Source of the DNA: Hydrogenophaga taeniospiralis CCUG 15921
GTDB taxonomy: Bacteria; Pseudomonadota; Gammaproteobacteria; Burkholderiales; Burkholderiaceae_C
NCBI RefSeq assembly: GCF_001592305.1
Contig: NZ_BCWR01000010.1
Coordinates: 177,093 to 241,092, forward strand
Length of the DNA stretch: 64,000 bases
Direction: 5' to 3'
The notes under the pieces: model-generated
Told to the model about the DNA's origin: nothing
Databases searched by the model: none
Seen by the model: the letters and a program-made list of their open reading frames with translations, nothing else
Made by a program: the position numbers and the translations under genes
Part shown: in pieces, positions 8,436 through 17,403 of the stretch
Numbering within the stretch: position 1 is the stretch's first letter
How the letters are laid out: each line of letters begins with the position of its first letter

Positions 8436-9404
8436 ATGAAGCCTGTTGTCCGATTGATCGCCGCCACGGTGGCCGCGCTCACCTTGTCATCCACCGCCTT
8501 CGCCCAGGCCTGGCCCGAGCGGCCCATCAAGGCGGTCGTGCCCTTCGCCGCGGGCAGCGCCACCGACACCATCGGCCGCGCCTTCGCGCTGAAGATGCAG
8601 GAAGTCCTGGGGCAGACCATCGTGGTGGACAACAAGCCCGGCGCCAGCGGCCTGCTGGGCGCCGACGCGGTGGCCAAGGCCGCGCCCGATGGCTACACCA
8701 TCCTGATCGGCACCAACAGCACCAACGCGGCGCTGAAGAGCCTGATGAAGAAGCTGCCCTACGACCAGGACACCGCGTTTGCGCCCGTGGCCTACATGGG
8801 CTCGGTGCCGCTGATCATGGCGGTCAACAACGACGTGCCGGTCAAGACCCTGAAGGAACTGGTCGATCTGGCCAAGGCCAAGCCCGGCAGCATCAACTTC
8901 GCCAGCGCCAGCACCTCGCAACTGGTGTCCACCGAAATGATGGCCGGCATGGCCGGCATCCAACTCACCAACGTGTCCTACAAGAGCGGCCCCGCCGCCA
9001 TGACCGACCTGATCGGTGGCGTGGTGCAGATGTTCAGCGCCGACTTCGCGGTGATGCTGCCGCAGGTGAAGGCGGGCAAGGTGCGCGGCCTGGCGGTCAC
9101 CTCAAGCAAGCGCTCGCCCGCTGTGCCCGAGCTGCCCACGGTCAACGAAGCGCTGGGCTTGAAGGACTACGAGCTGATCGCCTACTTCGCGGTGTTCGCG
9201 CCCGCGGGCACCCCGCCCGACATCGTGGCCAAGCTCAACAAGGCGGTGAACGCCGCCGCCAGCAGCAAGGAGATCCAGGAACGGTTCGCGGGCATCGGCT
9301 TCGCGGTCGAACCCGGCACTCCCGAAGACCTGGCCAAGCGCAGCGTGACCGAAACCGCCAAGTGGGCCAAGGCCATCAAGGACGCGAAGATCGAACCGCA
9401 ATAA
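8436..9404 (+). CDS. Bug/TctC-family periplasmic substrate-binding protein
   Basis: The 322-residue protein has a signal peptide (MKPVVRLIAATVAALTLSSTAFA) and the family core WPERPIKAVVPFAAGSATDTIGRAF, NKPGASGLLGADAVAKAAPDGYT and a PELPTVNEAL segment. Bug proteins bind carboxylates such as di- and tricarboxylates or aromatic acids for tripartite tricarboxylate (TctAB) transporters; most are orphans, and no TctA or TctB gene is next to this one. The ATG at 8436 has a strong AGAAGGAGA site; a TTG three bases upstream is less likely. It is the last gene of the acyl-CoA operon and faces the next cluster convergently. Confidence 0.88.
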   Translation: MKPVVRLIAATVAALTLSSTAFAQAWPERPIKAVVPFAAGSATDTIGRAFALKMQEVLGQTIVVDNKPGASGLLGADAVAKAAPDGYTILIGTNSTNAALKSLMKKLPYDQDTAFAPVAYMGSVPLIMAVNNDVPVKTLKELVDLAKAKPGSINFASASTSQLVSTEMMAGMAGIQLTNVSYKSGPAAMTDLIGGVVQMFSADFAVMLPQVKAGKVRGLAVTSSKRSPAVPELPTVNEALGLKDYELIAYFAVFAPAGTPPDIVAKLNKAVNAAASSKEIQERFAGIGFAVEPGTPEDLAKRSVTETAKWAKAIKDAKIEPQ

Positions 9405-9443
9405 GCGGTGCGGTGAGGCCGAAGGGGGCGCGGGGGGCTTGCC

Positions 9444-10682
9444 TCAGGGCGCCGACAGGGCCCAGGCCGCCATCAAGGTGTTGGACGGCTGGTGTTCGTC
9501 CAGCAGCTTGCGCGCCGTCTCGATGCCGGCCACCGGCAGACCGGTCGGGTCGAGTTTGCCGATCTGAACCAGCACGCTGGCCTGGTCCCAGTAGATGTGT
9601 TCGTGGTAGAGCTTGTCGCCACGGAACTTGACGATGGCCACCAGCGGGATTTCGACGCGTTTGCCGGTGGGCGCGATGCCGGGCAGCATCCAGTCGATCT
9701 CGCAGGTGTGCGTGAAGCAGAACAGCAGCTCGTCGACGATCTGGGTCGCACCGATGGTGCGCGAGATCGGCACCAGCGTGGTGTCGGGCGGGTTGCTGTT
9801 GACGAAGTGGTGCTGGTAGAAGCGCGAGAGCATGGTGTGGCCCACGCCGCCGGTCATGGTGGGAATGTGGTTCACATAGGGCTCGGCCACCATGGTGGCC
9901 ATGGTGGCGGCCACGTCGCGGGTGGCGAACTCGTGTTCGCAGTGCTTGTCCCACAGGGCGGAGAAGTCGGGGTGGGGGCCCATGGCGGCCTTGAAGGCGG
10001 CCACGCTGCGCTGGTGCGCCATCAGCGCCGAGGGCTTGTGAAAGTGGTCGCCGCCCTGCCGGGCAAACGCATGGTCCACACCGGGGTACACGTACAGCTC
10101 GGTCTGCTCGCGGCCAGACAGCGCCGCCAGGATCGCGGCGCGCGCCTCGGGCGGGCAGAAAGCGTCGTTTTCGGCGATGTGCAGCACCAGGCGGCCGCGC
10201 AGACCCTGGGCGTCGTCCAGCGCCTTTTCAATGCCCACGCCGTAGTAGCCCACGGCCACATCGGCATCGGTGTGGCAGGCCGCCAGGTAGGCCAGCTTGC
10301 CACCCAGGCAGAAGCCCAGCACACCGGCCTGGCCCGAACACTCGGGGCGCTCACGCAGCGCGTTCAGGCTGGCCTGGATGTCGGCCACGCCCAGGGTTTC
10401 GTTGAAGCCCTGGTACAGACCGAAGGCGCGCTGGAAATCGGCCTCGGTGTAGCCCAGCTGTATGCCGGGCTGCTGGCGCCAGAACAGGTCGGGCACCAGC
10501 ACCACATAACCTTCTTCGGCGTAGTGGTCGGCCACGGCGCGCATGGTGGCGTTGACGCCAAAAATCTCCTGCGCGAGCACGATGCCGGGGCCATGGCCCG
10601 AGGGTGGCAGGGCGAGGTAGGCGTCGAAAGATCCGCTGCCGTCGCTGGCTGGGATGCGGATGGTTGGGGCGGTGGGTGTCAT
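9444..10682 (-). CDS. Dienelactone hydrolase family protein with C-terminal NTF2/SnoaL-like domain
   Basis: The 412-residue fusion protein has an N-terminal alpha/beta-hydrolase of the dienelactone hydrolase type (about 1-235) with nucleophile GFCLGG, acid in ENDAFCP and histidine in GVDHAFAR, so the Cys-Asp-His triad looks intact. The C-terminal part (about 265-400) resembles SnoaL/NTF2-like cups, with FYQHHFVNSNPPDT and FRGDKLYHEHIYWDQASVL. The start overlaps the flavin reductase stop by four bases. In published indole-oxidation clusters the last step, ring cleavage to anthranilate, is done by a cofactor-independent oxygenase; this protein is the only candidate here, but that is inference. 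A plain lactone hydrolase is the alternative. Confidence 0.8.
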   Translation of the reverse strand: MTPTAPTIRIPASDGSGSFDAYLALPPSGHGPGIVLAQEIFGVNATMRAVADHYAEEGYVVLVPDLFWRQQPGIQLGYTEADFQRAFGLYQGFNETLGVADIQASLNALRERPECSGQAGVLGFCLGGKLAYLAACHTDADVAVGYYGVGIEKALDDAQGLRGRLVLHIAENDAFCPPEARAAILAALSGREQTELYVYPGVDHAFARQGGDHFHKPSALMAHQRSVAAFKAAMGPHPDFSALWDKHCEHEFATRDVAATMATMVAEPYVNHIPTMTGGVGHTMLSRFYQHHFVNSNPPDTTLVPISRTIGATQIVDELLFCFTHTCEIDWMLPGIAPTGKRVEIPLVAIVKFRGDKLYHEHIYWDQASVLVQIGKLDPTGLPVAGIETARKLLDEHQPSNTLMAAWALSAP

Positions 10683-11236
10683 GCGGGTTCTCCGAGGTCT
10701 GCGAGGGTGGTGTATTGGCCGTCCGAGTACAGCAGCGGCGCTTCGTTGCGCGGGCTCAGCAGCACCGCCTTGATTTCGCCGATCATGGCGGCGTGGCTGT
10801 GGGCCACCATCATTTCGTCAACCACGCAGTCGAACACGGCCAGCGCGTCCAGCAGCACCGGCGCGCCGGTGGCCAGCGTGCCCCAGCGGCCGGGCTCGAA
10901 GCGCTGCGACTGCGGGGTGGGCGCGCCGCCGAACTGCTGCGCCAGGTCGAGGTGGCGGTAGGCCAGCAGGTTCACGCTCATGCGCCGGCTCTCCGCGATG
11001 GCGCGGAAGGTCGAACCCTTGAGGTTGACGCAGGCCAGCAGCCGCGCCGGTTCGGCCGAGAAGGAGGTGACGGCGGTGGCGGTCAGGCCGGCCAGGGTCT
11101 GGCCATCGTGGGTGGCCACCAGGGTCACGGCGCCGGTCAGGCGGCGCATGGCCAGCCGGAAGTCGGACAGCGGCAGGCAGGCGCTGTGGCGCAGGGCCTG
11201 CAAGGGGGGCAGGGTGCCCAGGTCGGCTGCGGTCAT
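10679..11236 (-). CDS. Flavin reductase, partner of two-component monooxygenase (StyB-like)
   Basis: The 185-residue protein belongs to the flavin reductase-like FMN/FAD-binding family, shown by FRLAMRRLTGAVTLVATHDG, LTATAVTSFSAEPARLLACVN and a C-terminal GEIKAVLL region near the NADH site. It should use NADH to supply reduced FAD to the StyA-like oxygenase encoded just upstream. The start at 11236 is preferred over the ATG at 11260 because GGAGGG precedes it at good spacing. The stop codon overlaps the next start (ATGA), so the cluster is translationally coupled. Confidence 0.85.
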   Translation of the reverse strand: MTAADLGTLPPLQALRHSACLPLSDFRLAMRRLTGAVTLVATHDGQTLAGLTATAVTSFSAEPARLLACVNLKGSTFRAIAESRRMSVNLLAYRHLDLAQQFGGAPTPQSQRFEPGRWGTLATGAPVLLDALAVFDCVVDEMMVAHSHAAMIGEIKAVLLSPRNEAPLLYSDGQYTTLADLGEPA

Positions 11237-11297
11237 GGGACTACCCTCCGTGCTGCGCACTGCGGGGCTGAGCGCCTTCGGAACGGCCGGGCGGCGC

Positions 11298-12530
11298 TCA
11301 TGCCGGCACCGCTTCCAGGTAGGCGTCGACCTTGTCCGGCGTCATGAAGAAGTTCACGAAGTCGGTCGGGTCGTTGAAGCCGTTGACGATGCGCCGGGCC
11401 ACTCGGGGTTCGCCACAGGCCGCGCCCAGCACCTTGAGCACGTGGGGAGGTGGCGGCGACAGCATGGCGTTGGTCCAGTCGGTCGCATGGTGGCCGTAGC
11501 CCGCCCAGAACGCCTCGAAGGTCTGCTGCATGAAGGCGGCGTCAAAGGGCTGGTCGCCGTGCGCCACGATGGCCCGTTCCACCGCGTTGGCGAACTTGGC
11601 CGCGTTGTTGGAGCCCTGGCCGGTGATGGGGTCGTTGAGCATCACCGCGTCGGCCATGCCCATCACCACCCGGCCGCTGGGCAGCTGGCCCACCGGTTTG
11701 CGCACCGTGGGGGCGAAGCGCCCGGCCAGGATGCCGTTGGCATCGGTCAGCTCCACCTGGGTGCAGCGGGCCGCTTCCCAGGGCAGGAACTTGCCCAGGA
11801 TTTCTTTGGACAGGGCCAGGTGCTGGGCCGGCGTCGCCACATCGCCCCAGCAGTCCATGGGGCCACCGGGCACGCCCTCGAACACCATGATCTCGCAGGG
11901 GCCGCTGACCGTCAGCGCGGGGAACACGAAGTACTCGCCGACACCGGGGATGAGGTTGAAGTTGACGGCCGAGTACTCGGGGCGGGGCGCCATGCCGTGC
12001 ACATAGGTCAGCGCCAGGGCGCGCTGCGGCTGGTCGTAGGGGCTGCGGCTGGCGTCGCGCTGGAACATCTGGGCGATCGCGCCCTTGCCGGCGGCCACGA
12101 TCACGAGATCGTGGTCCTGCGTCCAGCGCTCCAGATCGTCCATGCCGGCTTCGTGCATCAGCAGCTCGCCGCCCAGGCGGCTGAACTCGGCCATCCAGCC
12201 GGGCACCTTCACGCGCTGGTCGACCGACTGCGCCTTGTGGTCCAGCCGGTGGCCCCAGCTCATGGCCTTTTCGCCGGGCAGTTCGGGGTGGGGCACGGTG
12301 AAGGAAATGCCTTCGACCGGCGGGCATTCGGCTTCCCAGAAGTTGAGCCCGCGGTCGCGTTCGAGCTGCAGGCTGTCGTGGAACATGCACTGGCTGGACA
12401 GCACCTTGCCGGTGCGCAGGTCCTCGGGTGTGCGGTTGCTGGTGATGCTGACGCGGTAGCCGCGCTGGAGCAGGCCGATGCCCAGTTGCAGTCCGGCCTG
12501 GCCGGCGCCGACGATCATGATCTTGCGCAT
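11298..12530 (-). CDS. Styrene/indole monooxygenase family FAD-dependent oxygenase (StyA-like)
   Basis: The 410-residue flavoprotein opens with the dinucleotide fold IVGAGQAGLQLGIGL and shows the StyA-group features SSQCMFHDSLQLERD, VIVAAGKGAIAQMF, GEYFVFPAL and the C-terminal FAD-contact region GMADAVMLNDPITGQGSNNAAKF. Such oxygenases accept FADH2 from a separate reductase and epoxidise the 2,3 bond of styrene or indole. Length matches StyA (about 415). AAGGAGA precedes the ATG. With reductase, dehydrogenase and AraC regulator next to it, indole is a more likely natural substrate than styrene, since no styrene oxide isomerase or phenylacetaldehyde dehydrogenase gene is visible. Confidence 0.85.
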   Translation of the reverse strand: MRKIMIVGAGQAGLQLGIGLLQRGYRVSITSNRTPEDLRTGKVLSSQCMFHDSLQLERDRGLNFWEAECPPVEGISFTVPHPELPGEKAMSWGHRLDHKAQSVDQRVKVPGWMAEFSRLGGELLMHEAGMDDLERWTQDHDLVIVAAGKGAIAQMFQRDASRSPYDQPQRALALTYVHGMAPRPEYSAVNFNLIPGVGEYFVFPALTVSGPCEIMVFEGVPGGPMDCWGDVATPAQHLALSKEILGKFLPWEAARCTQVELTDANGILAGRFAPTVRKPVGQLPSGRVVMGMADAVMLNDPITGQGSNNAAKFANAVERAIVAHGDQPFDAAFMQQTFEAFWAGYGHHATDWTNAMLSPPPPHVLKVLGAACGEPRVARRIVNGFNDPTDFVNFFMTPDKVDAYLEAVPA

Positions 12531-12572
12531 GGTGGTGTCTCCTTGTGTGGTGTGGGTGAAAGCGGAGTTGGC

Positions 12573-13376
12573 TCAGTCCATCAGCTTGGGGATGGCCGGC
12601 TCATGGGATTCCGGGCCCATGGCCGAATAACCGCCATCGACCGCGTAGTCGGCGCCAGTGACGAAGCTGGCGTGGTCCGAGCAGAGGAACAGCACCACCT
12701 GGGCCACCTCGTCGGGGTCGCCGACGCGCCTGAGCAGGTGGAAGGGGGCGGCCACGCGGTCGGTCTTGGCGCGGTCGCCCTGGGTCAGCTGGTTCATGAT
12801 GGCCGACCAGGTCCAGCCGGGCGACACGCTGTTGACCCGGATGTGATCGGGGGCCAGGTCCATGGCCATGTTGCGCGTCAGCTGCACCAGCGCGGCCTTG
12901 CTGACCGGGTAGAGCCAGCGCCCCGTCTGCGCCACGCCCGAGGAAATGCTGGTGAAGTTGACCACCGCGCCGCCACCGGTGCGCTGCATGTGCGGGTGCA
13001 CGGCCTTGAGCATCATCACCGCGCTGACCACGTTCACGTCCAGGGCCTGGTGCCAGTCGGTGCGGCTCGACCGCAGCCCGTCGTCCACGTAAGAGCAGGC
13101 CAGGTTGACGAGGAAGTCGACGCTGCCGAAGCGCTTGGCGGTCTCGTCCGCGCAGGCAGACACCTGGGCGTCGTCGGTGATGTCGGTGGCGCGGAACCAC
13201 ACGCCGTCACCGCAGCCATCGGCCACGGCCTGGCCGCCAGCGGCGTCGATGTCGGCGAGCGTGACGCGAACCCCCTGGGCGTGCAGGGCGCGCACCACGG
13301 CGGCGCCGATGAGCGTGGCGCCGCCGGTGACGATGGCGGTTTTGCCGGACAGACCGAGAAAGCTGGCTTGGGGCAT
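12573..13376 (-). CDS. Short-chain dehydrogenase/reductase of the monooxygenase cluster
   Basis: The 267-residue classical SDR has the coenzyme motif TGGATLIG, the catalytic serine in NFTSISSGVA, the tyrosine-lysine pair in YPVSKAAL and the NSVSPGW loop. The family motif NNAG is replaced by NLAC (VNLACSY), an uncommon variant. It is the first gene of the minus-strand cluster, 42 bases before the StyA-like gene. In indole clusters the analogous enzyme (IifB) oxidises the indole dihydrodiol or epoxide-derived intermediate and prevents indigo formation; assigning that role here is inference from order and family. Confidence 0.82.
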   Translation of the reverse strand: MPQASFLGLSGKTAIVTGGATLIGAAVVRALHAQGVRVTLADIDAAGGQAVADGCGDGVWFRATDITDDAQVSACADETAKRFGSVDFLVNLACSYVDDGLRSSRTDWHQALDVNVVSAVMMLKAVHPHMQRTGGGAVVNFTSISSGVAQTGRWLYPVSKAALVQLTRNMAMDLAPDHIRVNSVSPGWTWSAIMNQLTQGDRAKTDRVAAPFHLLRRVGDPDEVAQVVLFLCSDHASFVTGADYAVDGGYSAMGPESHEPAIPKLMD

Positions 13377-13568
13377 GGGGGTCTCCTGTTTTTTGAATCA
13401 CGCCGCGTGTCGCGGTTGGGGCCAATGTAGGAGCGGCCCGGCGCTGGCAGCATCCCGTTTGCGCAGCCACTGTCCCAAAAACGAGAAATTCGAGGCATCC
13501 CCTGTCCGGGGCATGGTCGGGGGAAAGTCCCCTGGCACACCGGCGCGTGTTTTGCTAGCTTCGGCGCC
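13377..13568. promoter_or_regulatory. Divergent intergenic region between SDR/monooxygenase cluster and araC-type gene
   Basis: These 192 bases separate two divergently transcribed units and must hold the promoters of both. An AraC-type activator gene facing the operon it controls is a common plan. I could not identify a convincing direct-repeat operator or -35/-10 pair by eye. Confidence 0.45.
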
Positions 13569-14600
13569 ATGTTGTCGCCCTACCGTTACCCGCTGGCCAG
13601 CCACGCGCTGTTTCACACGCGGGATGTGGACGAGGCGCGCGAGTCGGTGGCGCGGGTGTTTTGCCCGCATGTGCTTCAACCCTGTGGGCCGATCGTGGTG
13701 CTGGACGCGCGCCACCACAGTGCGCCGGTGTTTCGCGACGTCAGCCTCAACTATGTGCAGTACGGCCCGGCGGTCGACATCGAACCCGGGCCGCTCGGCA
13801 GTTTCTACTTGTTGCAAATGCCCTTGCGCGGCAGTGCCGAGGTGCGTTGCGGTGGGCAGCAGGTCACGGCCGGGCCGGGCATGGCCTCCCTGCCGTCCCC
13901 CAGCGAATACCTGAAGATGCGCTGGGCCGACGACAGCCCGCACCTGATCCTGCGCATGTCGCAGGGCGCCGTGGTGCGGCAGGTGGAGCAACTGACGCAA
14001 ACCGCCGTGCACCGGCCGCTGGTGTTCGGGCTGGGCCTGGCCATGGACACGCCGGCGCTGGCACCCCTGACCGGTTTCGTGCGCTATCTGGCCGACACCC
14101 TGGAGGGCGACGGCGGGTTCGCCGGCTCCGCCCTGGCCCAGCAGGCCGAGGCCTACCTGCTCAACGTGTTGCTGCTGCAGGCGCCCCACAACTACAGCGA
14201 TGCCCTGGGTGGGGACGCTCGCCGCCCCTTGTTGCCCCGCGTCGTGCGGCGGGCGCTGGACTTCATGCAGGCCGACCTGAAACGGCCACTGACGCTGGCC
14301 GACCTGTGCGAGCACCTGCATGTGAACGCGCGCAGCCTGCAGCAGGCCTTCGTCGCCCACACCGGCGAGTCGCCCATGGTCTGTTGGCGCAACCTGCGGC
14401 TGGACCGGGTGCGTGAGGTGCTGCGCCGGGCCGCCAGTCAGGCGTCGGCCGGCGTGACGGTCACGCAGGTGGCCGTCGAGCACGGTTTCCTGCACATGGG
14501 CCACTTCGCCGCGCAGTACCAGCGCCGCTTCGGCGAGCTCCCCGTGGAAACCCTGAAAATGCCGCGTGCTGTCATGAAGGGGTCAAGCCCGCGCGCCTGA
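13569..14600 (+). CDS. AraC-family transcriptional regulator of the monooxygenase cluster
   Basis: The 343-residue protein has an N-terminal cupin-like effector domain of the AraC_binding_2 kind (about 30-220, with GPLGSFYLLQMPLRGSAEV) and a C-terminal double helix-turn-helix (about 240-335) with RPLTLADLCEHLHVNARSLQ and FLHMGHFAAQYQRRFGELP. It is divergent from the StyA-like cluster and is probably its inducer-dependent activator; regulators of this type (IifR/IndR) face published indole clusters. The inducer is not visible from sequence. Confidence 0.85.
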   Translation: MLSPYRYPLASHALFHTRDVDEARESVARVFCPHVLQPCGPIVVLDARHHSAPVFRDVSLNYVQYGPAVDIEPGPLGSFYLLQMPLRGSAEVRCGGQQVTAGPGMASLPSPSEYLKMRWADDSPHLILRMSQGAVVRQVEQLTQTAVHRPLVFGLGLAMDTPALAPLTGFVRYLADTLEGDGGFAGSALAQQAEAYLLNVLLLQAPHNYSDALGGDARRPLLPRVVRRALDFMQADLKRPLTLADLCEHLHVNARSLQQAFVAHTGESPMVCWRNLRLDRVREVLRRAASQASAGVTVTQVAVEHGFLHMGHFAAQYQRRFGELPVETLKMPRAVMKGSSPRA

Positions 14601-14638
14601 GCGCATTACAGTTGGCGCTCCTTCGGTTGAGGAGTTCC

Positions 14639-16462
14639 ATGAGTCTGCGTCCCACCCTCGATTTCTTGCTCCACCAGTGGCTCGGTGTGGAGTCGCTGCG
14701 GTCGCGCGAACGGTTTGCCGACCACAGCCGCGAAACCTTCGACGCCGTGCTCGACACCTGCGAGCGCATTGCCCGCGAGAAGTACGCACCCTTCAACCGC
14801 CTCGTGGACACGCAGGAGCCGCAATTCGACGGCGAAAAGGTCATCCTGCCGCAGGCCACGCACGACGCGCAGAAGGCCTACGCCGAGAGCGGCATGCTGA
14901 GTGCCGCGCAAGACTACGAAGTGGGCGGCATGCAACTGCCCTACACGGTGGAGGCCTCGGCCAACGCCTTCTTCGCCATGGGCTCGGTGAGCATCGGCAG
15001 CGGCATGCTCACCACGGGCAACGCCAACCTGCTGATGAAGCACGGCACCGAAGCGCAGCAGCGCGTGTTCGCGCTCAACGAGTTCAGCGGCCGCTTCTCC
15101 GGCACCATGTGCCTGAGCGAACCGCAGGCCGGTTCGTCACTCAGCGACGTGATAACGCGGGCGCTGCCGGACGGCGATGGTTTTGAGAACGACCCGCTCG
15201 GCCCACGCTACCGCCTGCGCGGCAACAAGATGTGGATCTCGGCCGGTGAACACGAGCTGACCGAGAACATCATCCACTTGGTGCTGGCCAAGATCCCGGA
15301 CGAGAACGGCAAGCTGGTCCCCGGCGTCAAAGGCATCTCGCTCTTCATCGTGCCCAAGAAGCTGGTGGATACCGATGGCCAACTGACCGGTGAACGCAAC
15401 GACGTGGCGCTGGCCGGCTTGAACCACAAGTGCGGCTGGCGCGGCACCACCAACACCTTGCTGAACTTTGGCGAAGGCAAGTACCCGGTGCGCGGTGAAG
15501 CCGGCGCGGTGGGCTACCTCGTCGGCCAACCCGGCAAGGGCCTGCAGTGCATGTTCCACATGATGAACGAGGCCCGCATCGGCGTCGGCATGGCGGCCAC
15601 CATGCTCGGCATGGCGGGCTACCACGCCTCGCTCGACTACGCGAAGAACCGGCCGCAAGGACGGCCGATGGGTGCCGGCGGGAAAGATGCGAGCGCCCCA
15701 CAGGTCCGCATCATCGAACACGCCGACGTGAAGCGCATGCTGCTGGCGCAGAAGAGCTACTGCGAAGGCGCGCTGGCGCTGGAACTCTATTGCGCGCGTC
15801 TGGTGGACGAACAACACACCGGCGACGCGCAAGCGGCCGACGACGCGCGCCTGCTGCTGGAGGTGCTGACACCCATCGCCAAGAGCTGGCCCAGCGAGTG
15901 GTGCCTGGAGGCCAACTCGTTGGCGATCCAGGTGCACGGCGGCTACGGCTACACGCGTGATTTCCCGGTGGAGCAGTACTGGCGCGACAACCGCCTCAAC
16001 ATGATCCACGAGGGCACGCACGGCATCCAGGGCATGGACCTGCTGGGCCGTAAGGTGCTGATGGAAAACGGCAAGGGCCTGCAACTGCTGGCCGGCCGCA
16101 TCAACGCCACCCTCGAACGCGCGATCCAGATCCCCGAACTCGCGGCGCACGCCAACGCGCTGGGCCAGGCGCTCGCACAAGTGGGCGCGGCCACGAAAGC
16201 CGCTTGGGCCACCGGCGACCCGGGCGACGCGCTGGCCAACGCCGTGCCCTACCTGCAGGCCTTTGGCCATACCGTGCTGGCCTGGATCTGGCTCGACGTG
16301 GCGCTCGCGGCGCATGCCTTGGCTGAGTCGCCCGCGCGCACCGGGCGCCTGGGTGCCATGCGCTATTTCTTCCACTACGAACTGCCGAAAATCGGCGCCT
16401 GGCTGCAGGTGGTGAGCGCGCGCGACCAGACCTGCGCCAGCCTGCCCGAAGCCGCTTTCTGA
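14639..16462 (+). CDS. Acyl-CoA dehydrogenase with C-terminal extension (DmdC-like class)
   Basis: The 607-residue enzyme belongs to the long class of acyl-CoA dehydrogenases that carry an extra C-terminal helical domain. It shows the FAD/substrate motifs GTMCLSEPQAGSSLSD and KMWISAGEHEL, and QVHGGYGYTRDFPVEQYWRD followed by the catalytic-region IHEGTHGIQGMDLLGRK (about residue 456). The product is a 2-enoyl-CoA; substrate length or branching is unknown. The ATG at 14639 follows GAGGAG, and the TTG nine codons earlier is less likely. It probably starts an operon with the SDR that follows 24 bases later. Confidence 0.88.
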   Translation: MSLRPTLDFLLHQWLGVESLRSRERFADHSRETFDAVLDTCERIAREKYAPFNRLVDTQEPQFDGEKVILPQATHDAQKAYAESGMLSAAQDYEVGGMQLPYTVEASANAFFAMGSVSIGSGMLTTGNANLLMKHGTEAQQRVFALNEFSGRFSGTMCLSEPQAGSSLSDVITRALPDGDGFENDPLGPRYRLRGNKMWISAGEHELTENIIHLVLAKIPDENGKLVPGVKGISLFIVPKKLVDTDGQLTGERNDVALAGLNHKCGWRGTTNTLLNFGEGKYPVRGEAGAVGYLVGQPGKGLQCMFHMMNEARIGVGMAATMLGMAGYHASLDYAKNRPQGRPMGAGGKDASAPQVRIIEHADVKRMLLAQKSYCEGALALELYCARLVDEQHTGDAQAADDARLLLEVLTPIAKSWPSEWCLEANSLAIQVHGGYGYTRDFPVEQYWRDNRLNMIHEGTHGIQGMDLLGRKVLMENGKGLQLLAGRINATLERAIQIPELAAHANALGQALAQVGAATKAAWATGDPGDALANAVPYLQAFGHTVLAWIWLDVALAAHALAESPARTGRLGAMRYFFHYELPKIGAWLQVVSARDQTCASLPEAAF

Positions 16463-16486
16463 ACACCCATCCACAGGAGACCCACC

Positions 16487-17278
16487 ATGACCCGAAGCAT
16501 CCAGCAACTCTTCGACCTCAAAGGCAAGACGGCCCTTGTCACCGGCGGCTCGCGCGGCCTGGGCCTGCAGATGGCCCACGCGCTCGGCGAAGCCGGTGCC
16601 CGCGTGGTGATCAGCTCGCGCAAGGCCACCGACCTGGAAGAGGCCACCGCCGAGCTGCAGGCCGCCAACATCGACGCGCGCTGGATCGCTGCCGACTGCT
16701 CGCTCGAAGAAGACATCCGCCGCCTCACCAGTGAAACCCTGCAGCGCGTGGGCGAGGTGGACATCCTCGTCAACAACGCCGGCGCTGCCTGGGGCGCGCC
16801 CGCCGAAGACCACCCGCTCGAGGCCTGGGACAAGGTGATGAACCTCAATGTGCGCAGCTACTTCCTGCTGAGCCAGCTGATCGCCAAGGCCAGCATGATC
16901 CCGCGCCGAGCAGGCAGCATCATCAACACCGCCAGCATCGCCGGCCTGGGCGGCAACCCTTCGGGCATGAAGACCATTGCTTACAACACCTCCAAGGGCG
17001 CGGTGATCAACTTCACCCGTGCGCTGGCCGCCGAGTGGGGCGAACACGGCATCCGCGTCAACGCCATCTGCCCGGGCTTCTTCCCGAGCAAGATGACGCA
17101 GGGCACCTTGAAGGCCATGGGGGAAGAGAAGTTGGCCTCGCATGCGCCCCTGCGCCGCCTGGGCGACGACGAAGACCTGAAGGGCCTGACCGTGCTGTAC
17201 GCGTCGGATGCCGGCAAACACATCACGGGGCAATGGCTCGCGGTCGATGGCGGTGTCTCGGTCATCACAGGAGGTTAG
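16487..17278 (+). CDS. Short-chain dehydrogenase/reductase
   Basis: The 263-residue SDR has TGGSRGLG at the NAD(P) site, NNAG, the active-site serine in NTASIAGLGG, YNTSKGAV (Tyr-x-x-x-Lys) and the C-terminal GQWLAVDGGVSV typical of this family. An alcohol or 3-hydroxyacyl dehydrogenase role fits its position right behind the acyl-CoA dehydrogenase, but the substrate cannot be predicted. AGGAG precedes the start. The stop codon lies just before a palindromic repeat. Confidence 0.85.
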   Translation: MTRSIQQLFDLKGKTALVTGGSRGLGLQMAHALGEAGARVVISSRKATDLEEATAELQAANIDARWIAADCSLEEDIRRLTSETLQRVGEVDILVNNAGAAWGAPAEDHPLEAWDKVMNLNVRSYFLLSQLIAKASMIPRRAGSIINTASIAGLGGNPSGMKTIAYNTSKGAVINFTRALAAEWGEHGIRVNAICPGFFPSKMTQGTLKAMGEEKLASHAPLRRLGDDEDLKGLTVLYASDAGKHITGQWLAVDGGVSVITGG

Positions 17279-17284
17279 ACAGGC

Positions 17285-17365
17285 CCACCCCCGCCGCGCT
17301 TCGCGCGACCCCCTCAAGGGGGCGGCACTGGCGGCCCGGCAAAGCCGGTTCCGCGGTGCCCTGGG
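17285..17365. repeat. Palindromic repeat, subtype A, copy 2
   Basis: This copy lies between the SDR and thioesterase genes. It shows all three hairpins: CGCGC-TTC-GCGCG (about 17296-17307), CCCCCT/AAGGGGG (about 17310-17322) and the cruciform with inner CCGGC-AAA-GCCGG (17336-17348) closed by GGCAC/GTGCC. Only the thioesterase promoter or read-through lies beyond it. Confidence 0.88.
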
Positions 17366-17403
17366 TTGCAGTCACTTCGCTCGTGCGGTTGTATCGTTTG
17401 CTC

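Noticed and set aside
11298..12530. Styrene degradation (styABCD) locus
   Set aside because: No styrene oxide isomerase, phenylacetaldehyde dehydrogenase or StySR kinase/regulator pair is present next to the oxygenase.
15137..17317. 726-codon minus-strand open frame opposite the acyl-CoA dehydrogenase and SDR
   Set aside because: Same shadow pattern; both plus-strand genes have intact motifs and ribosome-binding sites.
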